From CAMUQR01 sp963539845 (GTDB lineage: Bacteria; Patescibacteriota; Saccharimonadia; Saccharimonadales; Saccharimonadaceae), in NCBI GenBank assembly GCA_963539845.1, contig CAUTML010000001.1, positions 310,001 through 374,000 of the forward strand: DNA of 64,000 nucleotides, written 5' to 3'. Positions within the stretch are counted from its first letter, which is position 1. Every line of letters begins with the position of its first letter. Both the position numbers and the translations under genes were made by a program. The notes below the pieces were generated by a model. The model was not told where the DNA came from and did no database searches. It worked only from the letters and a program-made list of their open reading frames with translations. This document shows, in pieces, positions 25,919-34,702 of the stretch.

Positions 25919-26550
25919 TGCTTAGCGAAAGCTCGAGTCGCTAGCGAGTCAGACACATAAAGCAATTCATCCTTAGTCGGCAAGCGCCAGCCTCCACCGA
26001 GCGTTTGACAGAGTTGAGCAGCCGTCTTGTAGCCGACCGCTTGGTTGTTAGGGGCTGAAGCATCCCATGACCATTTTAGCTTGTTGATATCGGTCTCGTT
26101 AAAACCAGCTTTAATCTGAGTACCCTTACGATACAGCGGAAAGCTCCATTCTTTACCAGTGATGTTATCAACAAAGTTAACTTGTGGGTCAGAGCTTAGG
26201 CCATATCCCAGTTGCCCATAAGTACTCCCGGTTCCTTTGAGAGCGGCCGTTTTGATGCGATTCCATTTCGGGCCCCAGTCGCCTGGCGCCGCAATCAGCC
26301 CCGAGACATCGGTGTCGGAGCCTTTGTTTTGGGCGACCAGAGCGTCGTAGAGTTCAGTGATGCGAGATTTGACGCCTGAGTCTGGAGTGCCGGGTAGTTG
26401 CTCGGCTTGAGCCGATTGCTCCGACTTGATGTTTTTAACCAAACCATAACCCCCAAAAGTTAAAGTCACCCCAATCATTGCACCGACGACAAGATGCAAA
26501 TTATTTTTAGAAATATTAGCCCTTTTAATAAGATCATATAAGCGCTTCAT
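25861..26550 (-). CDS. DGR target (variable) protein, interrupted by TGA within the VR
   Basis: 229 residues to the TGA; 254 if the TGA is read as an amino acid. A membrane helix at ~18-38 leads to a C-type-lectin-like/DUF1566-type domain, with GGGWRLPTKDELL at 185-197 and the RWSSTE motif at 216-221 that opens DGR variable regions. Diversified positions before the stop are Val215 and Ser225. After TGA the same frame continues HVRWSDGATYGSYKTLQY and ends CVR, TAA, the classical end of such proteins. So the gene is either truncated, switchable or read through. It lies 67 bp after the reverse transcriptase gene. GGGG sits about 13 bases before the ATG. Confidence 0.85.
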   Translation of the reverse strand: MKRLYDLIKRANISKNNLHLVVGAMIGVTLTFGGYGLVKNIKSEQSAQAEQLPGTPDSGVKSRITELYDALVAQNKGSDTDVSGLIAAPGDWGPKWNRIKTAALKGTGSTYGQLGYGLSSDPQVNFVDNITGKEWSFPLYRKGTQIKAGFNETDINKLKWSWDASAPNNQAVGYKTAAQLCQTLGGGWRLPTKDELLYVSDSLATRAFAKHAFQVRWSSTEPESSPQHA

Positions 26551-26617
26551 TTTAGTATAATCCCCTTTTTTTCATATGTTTTAGATGTTTATGGTTAAAT
26601 AATAACAAAAAATAAAG

Positions 26618-27772
26618 CTATTGTCTAGACTTTAAATACTTTTTAGAACTTCTATTTTTGCGAGATTGACGCTTTTGTCGAGCCAATCGCCATTTTTTAG
26701 CCTCGGGAGTTAATTTTTCCCAAAATAATTGCTGTTTTTTCATTAACCAATAACTATTAGCTTGCTTAGCGTGTGCCAAATAAGATTGGTGTGCCTTTTC
26801 ACCGCGTTGAGGATTAGTCGAAGCGTAAGTTTCCAGTCGACGTCGCCAATTACCAATTACCCGTCTGCGTACCAGAAGATAATGTGGTCGCACAATATAA
26901 CCCAAGAAATCAATCCCGTCAGAAATTGGTCGAAGCGTAGTTTTGTGCGGGTGAAGTTCTAGTTGTAATTTTTGTTGCAAAAATTGGCCAATCTGGTATT
27001 GATAAGCTCGTAATTGTGCTGGATCATGCCCAACAATTACAAAATCATCAACATAGCGAATATAATATTTAATTTTTAAAACTCTTTTTATATACTGATC
27101 AAGCTGATTGAGATAGACGTTAGCAAAAAATTGTGAAGTTAGATTGCCAATTGGTAGCCCCTTGCCCGGTGGCGAGTGGAACAAACTCTTACCTGGAGGC
27201 AGGCTATCAAAAAGCTTTTTTGAACTATGAAAAACTGGAGGTGGATCATTAACACAATCATGAAAAATAATCTGACGAGATAGCCAAAGGATTTCTTCTC
27301 TCTTGATCTTTTTGGCGATTAGTTGATATAAGATTTGCCGATCAATACTCGCAAAAAAGCTCTTGATGTCCATTTTGATATAAAAATGTTGACATTCTGG
27401 CAACCAACGATAAATTTGCCAAGTAAAATCCTGCAATCGCCGTACCGCTCGATGTGTCCCCTTGCCTCGCCGACAAGCATACGAATCATAAATAAAAATC
27501 CGCTCAAATTTAGGCTCAATATAACTAATTAGCAAATGATGAATAACTCGATCACGAAAATTAGCTGCAAAAATCTCTCTGATCTTAGGATGTTTAACCA
27601 CAAAAGCAATTGAAGCCTGAGGACGATAGGAGCCAGATTGTAATTCTTGTTCTAATCGAAGCAAATTTAATTCAAGTTGGCTAAAAAATTCTATATGAGC
27701 TTTAGTGGTTGTTTTACGCTTACGACATTGCAAATAAGCTTGCAAAAGATTATTAAAAGTAAAATAAGTCAT
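26618..27772 (-). CDS. DGR reverse transcriptase
   Basis: 384 residues. The RT core contains the palm motif KMDIKSFFASID (133-144), the motif IGNLTSQ (208-214) and the catalytic box YVDD (240-243). DGR enzymes carry xGxxxSQ where retroviral and group II enzymes have QGxxxSP, so this places it in the DGR clade. A basic thumb and tail end the protein (KKWRLARQKRQSRKNRSSKKY). There is no maturase or endonuclease domain. It copies the template RNA with errors opposite adenine, in complex with Avd. No clear Shine-Dalgarno precedes the ATG. Confidence 0.96.
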   Translation of the reverse strand: MTYFTFNNLLQAYLQCRKRKTTTKAHIEFFSQLELNLLRLEQELQSGSYRPQASIAFVVKHPKIREIFAANFRDRVIHHLLISYIEPKFERIFIYDSYACRRGKGTHRAVRRLQDFTWQIYRWLPECQHFYIKMDIKSFFASIDRQILYQLIAKKIKREEILWLSRQIIFHDCVNDPPPVFHSSKKLFDSLPPGKSLFHSPPGKGLPIGNLTSQFFANVYLNQLDQYIKRVLKIKYYIRYVDDFVIVGHDPAQLRAYQYQIGQFLQQKLQLELHPHKTTLRPISDGIDFLGYIVRPHYLLVRRRVIGNWRRRLETYASTNPQRGEKAHQSYLAHAKQANSYWLMKKQQLFWEKLTPEAKKWRLARQKRQSRKNRSSKKYLKSRQ

Positions 27773-27811
27773 GTTTTTTTAGAAAAGAATGAGTTCAATT
27801 AAGCAGGGCTT

Positions 27812-27945
27812 GTTACCGGACACAAGAAACTAGGTTCTGATTAGTCTTGTTATTGTTGTTGGTGTTGCCGTCACTCCATCTCACGTTTCAAGCATGCTGA
27901 GGGTTCGACTCAGGCTCCGTCGAAGACCAGCGGTTCTGGAATGCA
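27812..27945 (-). repeat. DGR template repeat (TR)
   Basis: 134 bp within the 355 bp gap between avd and the reverse transcriptase gene, the usual place for a TR. Read in the frame of the target it gives FQNRWSSTE, ESNPQHA, TGA, then NVRWSDGNTNNNNKTNQN and CVR. Ten AAC/AAT codons are the preferred substrates of adenine mutagenesis. The frame is closed by TGA at 27890-27888, matching the VR. The TR is not translated, so the TGA has no cost here. Confidence 0.95.
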
Positions 27946-27991
27946 GTGATTTGACGAACAATGAGTTGTTGTCGACTTATAACCTTACCAG

Positions 27992-28024
27992 AAGTTTCGC
28001 CCGAGGCAAGCTCGGTGGAAACTT
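27992..28024 (-). ncRNA. Hairpin 5' of the TR, part of the predicted DGR RNA
   Basis: Minus strand: arms AAGTTTCCACCGAG and CTCGGGCGAAACTT around a 5-base loop, 12 pairs with one 2-by-2 mismatch. It lies about 45 bases upstream of the template repeat, and a second A/T-rich stem (28028-28053) lies just before it. Known DGR template RNAs have structured flanks needed for cDNA priming. The rest of 27946-28127 shows no ORF. Confidence 0.55.
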
Positions 28025-28127
28025 GCATAAACTATTCCTTTTTTTAAAAAAAAGGAGCGATAACCGTAACAAGCGAGGTCCTTTGTTAATAAGTTTTTAC
28101 TTTTAAAAACTAAAAATTAACAAACTC

Positions 28128-28481
28128 TTATTTCCTGCTTGATTGACTCCACTTTTTCCAAGCGACGAGCTGTTGAGAAATTTCAGTCAACGAGCGCGCC
28201 ATAAAATCATAACGCTTATGGCTAATTATTTCAAGACTGTAAAGCAAGCGAATTTTAATCTTGATAATCTCTAACAATTGCAATGATTGTGAGAGAAAAT
28301 TAACTTTGTCAGAGCTGTCATTAGCGATAATTATCAGTTTTGTTACTTCGTCAAGGTAATATTTAATTTCGGTAGTTAAACTATATTTAATGTCTTTAGG
28401 GAATTTCCGGCTAATTTTATAAAAATAAACCATAAAATCATAAATAAGTTTAAAAACCAACAAATGTTCGTAACGTGCCAC
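28128..28481 (-). CDS. avd: Accessory variability determinant (Avd), four-helix bundle protein
   Basis: 117 residues, all helical, basic overall. The start ARYEHLLVFKLIYDFMVYFYKI and SRKFPKDIKYSLTTEIKYYLDEV follow the pattern of the Avd/S23-type four-helix bundle family. Avd forms a pentamer that binds the reverse transcriptase and template RNA and is required for mutagenic homing. The start codon is GTG, 27 bp after the prfB stop. The gene order is avd, TR, RT, target, all on the minus strand. Confidence 0.9.
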   Translation of the reverse strand: MARYEHLLVFKLIYDFMVYFYKISRKFPKDIKYSLTTEIKYYLDEVTKLIIIANDSSDKVNFLSQSLQLLEIIKIKIRLLYSLEIISHKRYDFMARSLTEISQQLVAWKKWSQSSRK

Positions 28482-28508
28482 CCTGTTATTTCTCTTTTTT
28501 ATTAAAAA

Positions 28509-29600
28509 TTAATCATTACTTAATTGAGTCTCTAAATAAGCCTCGATAAAGCCATCAAGTTTGCCATCGAGAACTTTAGCAACGTCGGTTTCTTGGTATT
28601 TAGTGCGGGTGTCTTTGACCAAAGTATAGGGGTGTAACACGTAATTGCGGATTTGGGCGCCCCAGCTAGCCGATTCGCCAGCTTTTAACTGCGACAAATC
28701 CTCGGCTTGTTGCTGTTCTTGCAGTTCGGCTAATTTAGCAGTCAAAATCGCCAAGGCTACCGCCTTGTTCTGAATCTGGGAGCGTTCGTTTTGAATCGCT
28801 ACCGTCAGACCAGTCGGCAAATGAGTAATCCGCACCGCGCTATCGGTAGTATTGACGCTCTGACCACCATGGCCACCAGAGCGATAATAATCAATTTTGA
28901 GGTCAGTTTCGGCAATTTTAAGCTGATCTGGCTCGATTTTTGGCAAAACTTCCACCAGCGCAAAACTAGTCTGGCGTAAATTATCAGCGTTAAACGGACT
29001 AAGGCGCACCAGACGGTGGACGCCGTGTTCGCTTTTTAATTTGCCATAAGCAAACGGCCCTGATATTTCATACACCGCCGTTTTGATGCCAGCTTCGTCG
29101 CTGGTTTGGCGTTCGATGAGATTAACCGTAAAATGCTGATTTTTTAACCAGCGCAAGTACATCCGCTCCAGCATCTCGGTAAAATCCTGAGCGTCCAGCC
29201 CGCCCACTCCACTGGTCAGACGCAAAATCACATCGCTCGAATCGTGTTTACCGTTAAACGACAGCGCGCGCTTCAGCTCGGTTAGTTGATCAGCCAGCGA
29301 ATCGATTTGGCGCTCGACTTCCGCCAGCCAAGACTGATCATCGATCGCTAATAACTCTCGATAATCCTCGAGCTGAAGCTTCATCGCTTGCCAGGGCTGG
29401 AGAAATTCTTGCTTACTGGCAACGGTTTTAGCGAGAGCTTGAGCTTTGATCGGGTCATTCCAAATTGCCGGCTGATTCAGCTGATGTTCTAGGTCGGTTA
29501 GTTCCTGGGTCCGAGCCTCAATTTGTAATTTAGTATAAGCCGTCATAAAATCAGCAGTCAGCTCCGCCAGTCTTGCCTCAATTCCCGCTCGATTCGCCAT
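28509..29600 (-). CDS. prfB: Peptide chain release factor 2
   Basis: 363 residues. It ends translation at UGA and UAA. The stop-recognition tripeptide SPF is present in VRLSPFNADN and the catalytic GGQ in YRSGGHGGQSVNTTDSAVR. There is no in-frame UGA near the start, so the autoregulatory +1 frameshift seen in E. coli is absent. The ATG lies 3 bases after the TGA stop of the M16 peptidase. Its presence argues that UGA is a normal stop in this organism. Confidence 0.96.
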   Translation of the reverse strand: MANRAGIEARLAELTADFMTAYTKLQIEARTQELTDLEHQLNQPAIWNDPIKAQALAKTVASKQEFLQPWQAMKLQLEDYRELLAIDDQSWLAEVERQIDSLADQLTELKRALSFNGKHDSSDVILRLTSGVGGLDAQDFTEMLERMYLRWLKNQHFTVNLIERQTSDEAGIKTAVYEISGPFAYGKLKSEHGVHRLVRLSPFNADNLRQTSFALVEVLPKIEPDQLKIAETDLKIDYYRSGGHGGQSVNTTDSAVRITHLPTGLTVAIQNERSQIQNKAVALAILTAKLAELQEQQQAEDLSQLKAGESASWGAQIRNYVLHPYTLVKDTRTKYQETDVAKVLDGKLDGFIEAYLETQLSND

Positions 29601-29603
29601 GCT

Positions 29604-30887
29604 TCATCCTTTGAAAACTGTTTTTAATTTAGCGTTTAATTTATCAAGTAGTTGCGGATCAATATTGCCAACCCCGACCAGCGCCCATTTGCCATTTGCC
29701 ATAAAATCTTGAACAATTGCCACAATTTCAGCTTTTGAAACCTTAGCCCAATGGTTGGGCACTGTAGCGTAACTGCGAATTTTATCATTAGTAAAATATT
29801 CCTCACCATAAAAATTAGCCAACTGCGAAATCGTCTGAGTGTTAATCTGGAACGAACCAAGACCATAGCTTTTGGTTTCGTCGATTTCTTTTTTGGTAAT
29901 TTTGCCAGACGCCACTTGTTGAAGCTCATCAATGATTAAATCAAACAACGCTTCAGCCGTTTCGGGCATCACCTGCCCAACAAAATCCCAACAACAATCA
30001 TGATGACGTTCGTCATAATCAGAATAAACACTATAAACCAGCCCCCGTTCCCGCGCCTTACCAAAAATCCGAGAATAAGTCGTGCCGGTTAGAATGTGAT
30101 TAAGAGCTTTCATAGCGTAAGCCTCGCGCTGGGTTAATTTTCGCTCCAAAATCAGCGACACGCCAAAAGTTAAACTACGACCGTTGTTTTGTTTAATCAA
30201 AGTCGCATCATGCGAACGAATCTGATCGTGTGGAATCGGCAATAGCTCACCCTTAGGTAATTTCCATTTTTCGAGCAAAGCACGGAGTTTGCGTTCGCGA
30301 TTAGTCAGTCGCCCTGCCACCAAAAAGCGCATATTGTCGATAGTGTGAGTACGCGTATGATGCTCCACTACGTCTTCTAGCTGAATATTATCAATGGTAG
30401 CAATCCGTTGTTTTAAATTAAGCACCTGTTCACCCAAAATTTGTTGCATCCGATACCACAGCAAATTAGAGTGATTCGACAACATTGCCGTCAGTTCGTT
30501 GCGAATATTGCCCTGTTCGGCTTCTAGCTTCGACTGCGAAAAACGGGGCTGACAAATCGCCGATTGTTGTAATTTTAACACCCTTTCCCATTCAAAATCA
30601 GCACACACTCCAAGATAAACCATCGAAGTATCAGAGGTGTAAGCATTATTGCGCGCCCCATTTTTAGAAAATTCAGCCGCGTATTCCTGTTCGCTAGCAA
30701 ACTTAGCATTAGCCCCGAACGACATATGCTCCATAACATGTGCCGTCTCGTAGACTTCCGGCGAACGAACTAAACGATTGCCCGCCCGAAAATGAATTTT
30801 ATACTGCATCACGGTAGCGTCGGGAATATTAATAAACAAACCCCGGGCACCGTTTTTGAGTACCACTTCTTTGACTGTGTGTTTCAT
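29604..30887 (-). CDS. M16-family zinc metalloprotease
   Basis: 427 residues. The inverted zinc motif HVMEH (HxxEH) lies near residue 48, with the downstream Glu in the segment around FSKNGARNNAYTSD. Two homologous halves are seen, as in the mitochondrial processing peptidase/PqqF family, and the second lacks the zinc site. No signal peptide, so it is cytoplasmic or works on internal peptides. AAGGAGGGG precedes the ATG. It is the gene before prfB, 3 bp apart, and ends in TGA. Confidence 0.9.
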   Translation of the reverse strand: MKHTVKEVVLKNGARGLFINIPDATVMQYKIHFRAGNRLVRSPEVYETAHVMEHMSFGANAKFASEQEYAAEFSKNGARNNAYTSDTSMVYLGVCADFEWERVLKLQQSAICQPRFSQSKLEAEQGNIRNELTAMLSNHSNLLWYRMQQILGEQVLNLKQRIATIDNIQLEDVVEHHTRTHTIDNMRFLVAGRLTNRERKLRALLEKWKLPKGELLPIPHDQIRSHDATLIKQNNGRSLTFGVSLILERKLTQREAYAMKALNHILTGTTYSRIFGKARERGLVYSVYSDYDERHHDCCWDFVGQVMPETAEALFDLIIDELQQVASGKITKKEIDETKSYGLGSFQINTQTISQLANFYGEEYFTNDKIRSYATVPNHWAKVSKAEIVAIVQDFMANGKWALVGVGNIDPQLLDKLNAKLKTVFKG

Positions 30888-30903
30888 AACCCCTCCTTAA
30901 TAA

Positions 30904-33519
30904 TTATTTACGACGACCTTTTTTGCGATTTTTGCGGGCAGTTTTTTTCTTTTTGCGATCGAGATTTTTGGTTTTGACGGTAGTTTTAACCGCTGACTTT
31001 GCCCCAAAATCATCATCACCAACACCTTTGTGACTGGAGATTTCGTTGACGCCTTTTTCAACGGCCCCTTCGGCGGCTTTAGTTAGTTCAGTTTGATAAT
31101 CATCGTCAACTAGGCTCGGATTGAGTTGATTTTGTGATAGATTTAGGATGGTTTTTAAGACTTCATCGCGCAATGACATTTGCACCGCCTCGAATAGTTT
31201 TTGTGATTCAGCTCGATATTCGACCAACGGATCGCGTTGACCGATACTGCGCCAGTGAATACCCTCACGCAAATGTTGCATATTCTCAAGATGTTGCATC
31301 CATAGCACGTCAAGCACTTGCATGTAGACTTCGCGTTCGATTTTGCGCATCAATTCCGGCGTAAATTCGGCCTCTTTTTCAGCATAAACTTCTTTAAGCA
31401 GTTTGCGGGTCGCACTTAAGCGTTCTTTGTCTTTTTTAATTTGACCAATTTCTTCAAACACATCTTCGCTAACGCGTGGCAAGATTGTTGTAAAATTCTC
31501 AACAAACTTGGAATTGATTTTAGCCGGCAAAAACGCCAAATCTTTAGTTTTTTCGTTGATTAAACGAGTGATTTCATCAGCAATATCCTCACCCTCCAAA
31601 ATCTTACGGCGCATGCCATACACCACTTTACGGTGGCGGTTGATAACGTTGTCGTATTGGACCACATTTTTGCGAGTGTCGAAGTTAAATCCTTCCACTC
31701 GACGTTGCGATGATTCTAGTAGTTTTGATAAAGTGCGGTTTTCGATGGGAATCGATTCGTCAATATTCAACCGGTCCATCAACGAAGCAATGCGTTCACC
31801 TTGAAAAATACGCATCAAATCATCTTCAGTCGATACGAAGAATTGACTCTCGCCCGGATCACCCTGACGGCCACTACGACCCCGTAACTGATTATCGATT
31901 CGGCGTGATTCGTGACGCTCCGAACCAATCACCACCAAACCGCCAAGTTCTTTAACACCCTCGCCCAGCACAATGTCGGTACCACGACCGGCAATGTTGG
32001 TAGCTAGCGTAATCGCGCCTTTTTCGCCAGCTTTAGCGACAATCGATGCTTCGCGCTCGTTGTTTTTGGCGTTAAGCAGTTCATACGGCAAGCCAGCTTG
32101 GTCGAGATAGGTCGCAATTACTTCGTTTTTCTCGATCGATCCCGAGCCAACCAACACTGGTCGTCCGGCTTCGTGATGTTTTTTGATAGCTTCAACGACC
32201 GCCAAAATCTTCGCCCGTTCAGTTTTGAAAATTAGATCAGGTTTGTCTTGACGAGCTAATGGTTTGTTAGACGGAATCTCGATCACGTCCAAGCTATAAA
32301 TCTGCTGAAACTCTTCCGCCTCAGTTAGCGCCGTACCAGTCATGCCCGAGAGTTTTTTATACAAACGGAAATAATTCTGGAACGAAATCGTCGCCAAAGT
32401 CATGCTTTCCTCGAGAACTGGCACATTTTCTTTGGCTTCGATGGCTTGGTGTAAACCTTCGTTGTAACGACGACCGTCCATCAATCGACCAGTATGTTCA
32501 TCAACAATCACCACTTCGCCTTGGGTTGTTACCACGTAATCTTTGTCCCGTTTAAATAAAGTTTCGGCACGTAAAGCCTGATTGAGGTGATAAACCAACC
32601 GAACATGTTCTGGACTATAGAGATTATCAACGCCGAGAATGTTTTGGATTTTTTCAATACCATCATCAGTTAGCGACACCGAGCGACGTTTTTCATCGAT
32701 TTCGTAGTCATATTTATCTAATTTGCTGACAACGCTAGCAAATTGTTTGTAGCTCTCAGGATTGTCACCAGCCGGCGAAGAAATAATCAACGGGGTGCGG
32801 GCTTCATCGATTAAAATCGAGTCGACCTCGTCGACGATCGCGAAATTAAGTTCACGTTGGCGCAATAAATATTTATCGTTGACCATATTGTCGCGCAAAT
32901 AGTCAAATCCAAACTCGTTGTTAGTCCCATAGGTAATATCAGCGTCGTAAGCTTCCTTGCGAGTACATGGTTTTAGGGCTTTCATGCGTGGATCGGTAAA
33001 ATTATCGTTGGAATAATTTTTATCATAAATATACGACTCATCAGCCACAATCACTGCCACGCTGACGCCCAAAAAATCATACAATTGGCCCATCCAGCCA
33101 GCGTCACGTTTAGCCAGATAATCGTTAACTGTCACCACGTGAACGCCTTTGCCCTCGAGTGCATTGAGATACACCGGCAAGGTCGCCACTAGTGTTTTAC
33201 CCTCACCGGTTTTCATTTCAGCGACGTTGCCTTCGTGCAGAACAATACCGCCAATCAATTGCACATCAAAATGACGCATTTTTAGCACACGATTACTGGC
33301 TTCACGCACGACCGCAAAAGCCTCGGGCAGAATTTTATCAAGCGATTTTTTAGCTAAATCTTTTTTAAATTTATCAGTTTGGGCTATTAAATCCCGATCC
33401 GACATTTTTTGGTATTTTGGCGCTAAATCATTGATTTCTTTAACTTTTGTTTTAATGCGACGCAGTGCTTTAGCTTGTGGGTCGCCGAAAATTCGTTTTA
33501 ATACTTTCCCCTTACTCAC
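30904..33519 (-). CDS. secA: Protein translocase ATPase SecA
   Basis: About 871 residues. SecA pushes preproteins through SecYEG using ATP. Walker A is MKTGEGKTLVATLP, the DEAD box is IVDEVDSILIDEARTP, and later helicase motifs include GRSGRQGDPGESQF. The C-terminal zinc-binding Cys motif is missing; instead there is a very basic tail (KKKKTARKNRKKGRRK). The GTG at 33519 is preferred because GAAGGGAA lies six bases before it; the upstream alternative is TTG. Neighbours: M16 peptidase downstream. Confidence 0.96.
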   Translation of the reverse strand: MSKGKVLKRIFGDPQAKALRRIKTKVKEINDLAPKYQKMSDRDLIAQTDKFKKDLAKKSLDKILPEAFAVVREASNRVLKMRHFDVQLIGGIVLHEGNVAEMKTGEGKTLVATLPVYLNALEGKGVHVVTVNDYLAKRDAGWMGQLYDFLGVSVAVIVADESYIYDKNYSNDNFTDPRMKALKPCTRKEAYDADITYGTNNEFGFDYLRDNMVNDKYLLRQRELNFAIVDEVDSILIDEARTPLIISSPAGDNPESYKQFASVVSKLDKYDYEIDEKRRSVSLTDDGIEKIQNILGVDNLYSPEHVRLVYHLNQALRAETLFKRDKDYVVTTQGEVVIVDEHTGRLMDGRRYNEGLHQAIEAKENVPVLEESMTLATISFQNYFRLYKKLSGMTGTALTEAEEFQQIYSLDVIEIPSNKPLARQDKPDLIFKTERAKILAVVEAIKKHHEAGRPVLVGSGSIEKNEVIATYLDQAGLPYELLNAKNNEREASIVAKAGEKGAITLATNIAGRGTDIVLGEGVKELGGLVVIGSERHESRRIDNQLRGRSGRQGDPGESQFFVSTEDDLMRIFQGERIASLMDRLNIDESIPIENRTLSKLLESSQRRVEGFNFDTRKNVVQYDNVINRHRKVVYGMRRKILEGEDIADEITRLINEKTKDLAFLPAKINSKFVENFTTILPRVSEDVFEEIGQIKKDKERLSATRKLLKEVYAEKEAEFTPELMRKIEREVYMQVLDVLWMQHLENMQHLREGIHWRSIGQRDPLVEYRAESQKLFEAVQMSLRDEVLKTILNLSQNQLNPSLVDDDYQTELTKAAEGAVEKGVNEISSHKGVGDDDFGAKSAVKTTVKTKNLDRKKKKTARKNRKKGRRK

Positions 33520-33624
33520 GGTAATTCCCTTCAATATTATTAAACTTATAAAAAACTTTGTCTTAAATTATACGATTTTTTAATTATTTTTTAAAGTGCA
33601 AAATTATAAAGCCGTAAAATATAG

Positions 33625-33630
33625 TATAAT
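33625..33630 (+). promoter_or_regulatory. -10 box of the glycosyltransferase pair
   Basis: TATAAT at 33625-33630. A start near 33637 excludes the upstream in-frame ATG at 33632 and supports the ATG at 33674 as the true start. Confidence 0.55.
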
Positions 33631-33673
33631 AATGATATATTATTTAAAAAATGGATTAAATTTTACACTAAAT

Positions 33674-34702
33674 ATGGCAAAACCACTTATTGTTAATATC
33701 GTCTCCGAAACCGAGTTTTCCGTCAAAGGGCATGGCGTCCACACCGCCTACGTCGAGATGCGCGACGGTTTACAACGGCGACCAGGAGTTGAGCTCCACA
33801 TCAACGATCAACAAGTCAAAGCCGACATTGTGCATATTCACACCATGGGGCTATTTTCTTGGAAATTCTTGAACAAACCGGACGGCAAAAAAGTCGTCTC
33901 TGGGCACCTGGTACCCGATAGCTTCATTGGTTCAATTATCGGAGCTAAATATTGGCGACCGCTAGGCACCTGGTGGCTGAAGCGCTTTTATGGGCGGGCG
34001 GATTTGGTGCTAGCTTGTTCTGGCATGGTTAAAGATGAACTGATCAATAATATGAAATTAACCAATACCGATGTGCTTTATAACTCGATTGACACTAGTA
34101 AATACCGTTTTTCAGAAGCCGACCGGACTCAAGCTCGCCAAGATTTACAAATTAACCCTGAACAATTTGTGATTATTGGTAACGGCCAAGTCCAGCCTCG
34201 CAAACGATTTGATATTTTAAGTCAAATGGCGCAAAAAATGCCCGATGTGCGCTTTTTCTGGGTTGGCGGGATTCCGTTTAAAAACCTCGGTGCCGATCAC
34301 AAAGCCATGGAGCAACTAATTCAATCTGTCCCAGATAACATGACAGTCACCGGCGTGATTCCGCTCGAGGAAGTTAAAAAATACTATGCGGCCGCTGATT
34401 TGTTTATTTTGCCAGCCGAACAAGAAAATCACCCAATGTGCGTGATTGAGGCTTCGGCGAGTGGGTTGCCAATTATTTTGCGCGACATACCTAATTATCA
34501 TGATACTTTTGGTCAAGATGTCTTGCTCGCCAAGACTGATGCTGATTTTTACGATTTAGCTCAGCAAGTTATCGCCAACCCCCAATTACGCGATGAATAC
34601 CGAGCTAAATCAGCCCTGATCGCCAAACGCTTTGACGTCGAAACTGCCATCGACAAATTGCTAAACTTTTATCAAAAATTGTTAAATAATCAGGAGAAAT
34701 GA
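33674..34702 (+). CDS. GT4-type glycosyltransferase
   Basis: About 342 residues from the ATG at 33674. The GT-B fold is recognisable: N-terminal domain with EFSVKGHGVHTAYVEMRDGL and the C-terminal nucleotide-sugar site with NGQVQPRKRFD and the acidic EASASGLPII. It transfers a sugar from a nucleotide donor to an unknown acceptor, likely a lipid or cell-surface glycan. The TGA stop overlaps the start of the next glycosyltransferase (ATGATG), so both form one unit. Confidence 0.85.
   Translation: MAKPLIVNIVSETEFSVKGHGVHTAYVEMRDGLQRRPGVELHINDQQVKADIVHIHTMGLFSWKFLNKPDGKKVVSGHLVPDSFIGSIIGAKYWRPLGTWWLKRFYGRADLVLACSGMVKDELINNMKLTNTDVLYNSIDTSKYRFSEADRTQARQDLQINPEQFVIIGNGQVQPRKRFDILSQMAQKMPDVRFFWVGGIPFKNLGADHKAMEQLIQSVPDNMTVTGVIPLEEVKKYYAAADLFILPAEQENHPMCVIEASASGLPIILRDIPNYHDTFGQDVLLAKTDADFYDLAQQVIANPQLRDEYRAKSALIAKRFDVETAIDKLLNFYQKLLNNQEK

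Noticed and set aside
28509..29600. Programmed frameshift in prfB
   Set aside because: The frame is open from its ATG with no early in-frame TGA and no slippery CTTTGA-like site.
33596..33673. N-terminal extension of the first glycosyltransferase from an upstream GTG or ATG
   Set aside because: A TATAAT box lies at 33625-33630, so the extension would be mostly upstream of the transcript; the MAKPLIV start fits the family.
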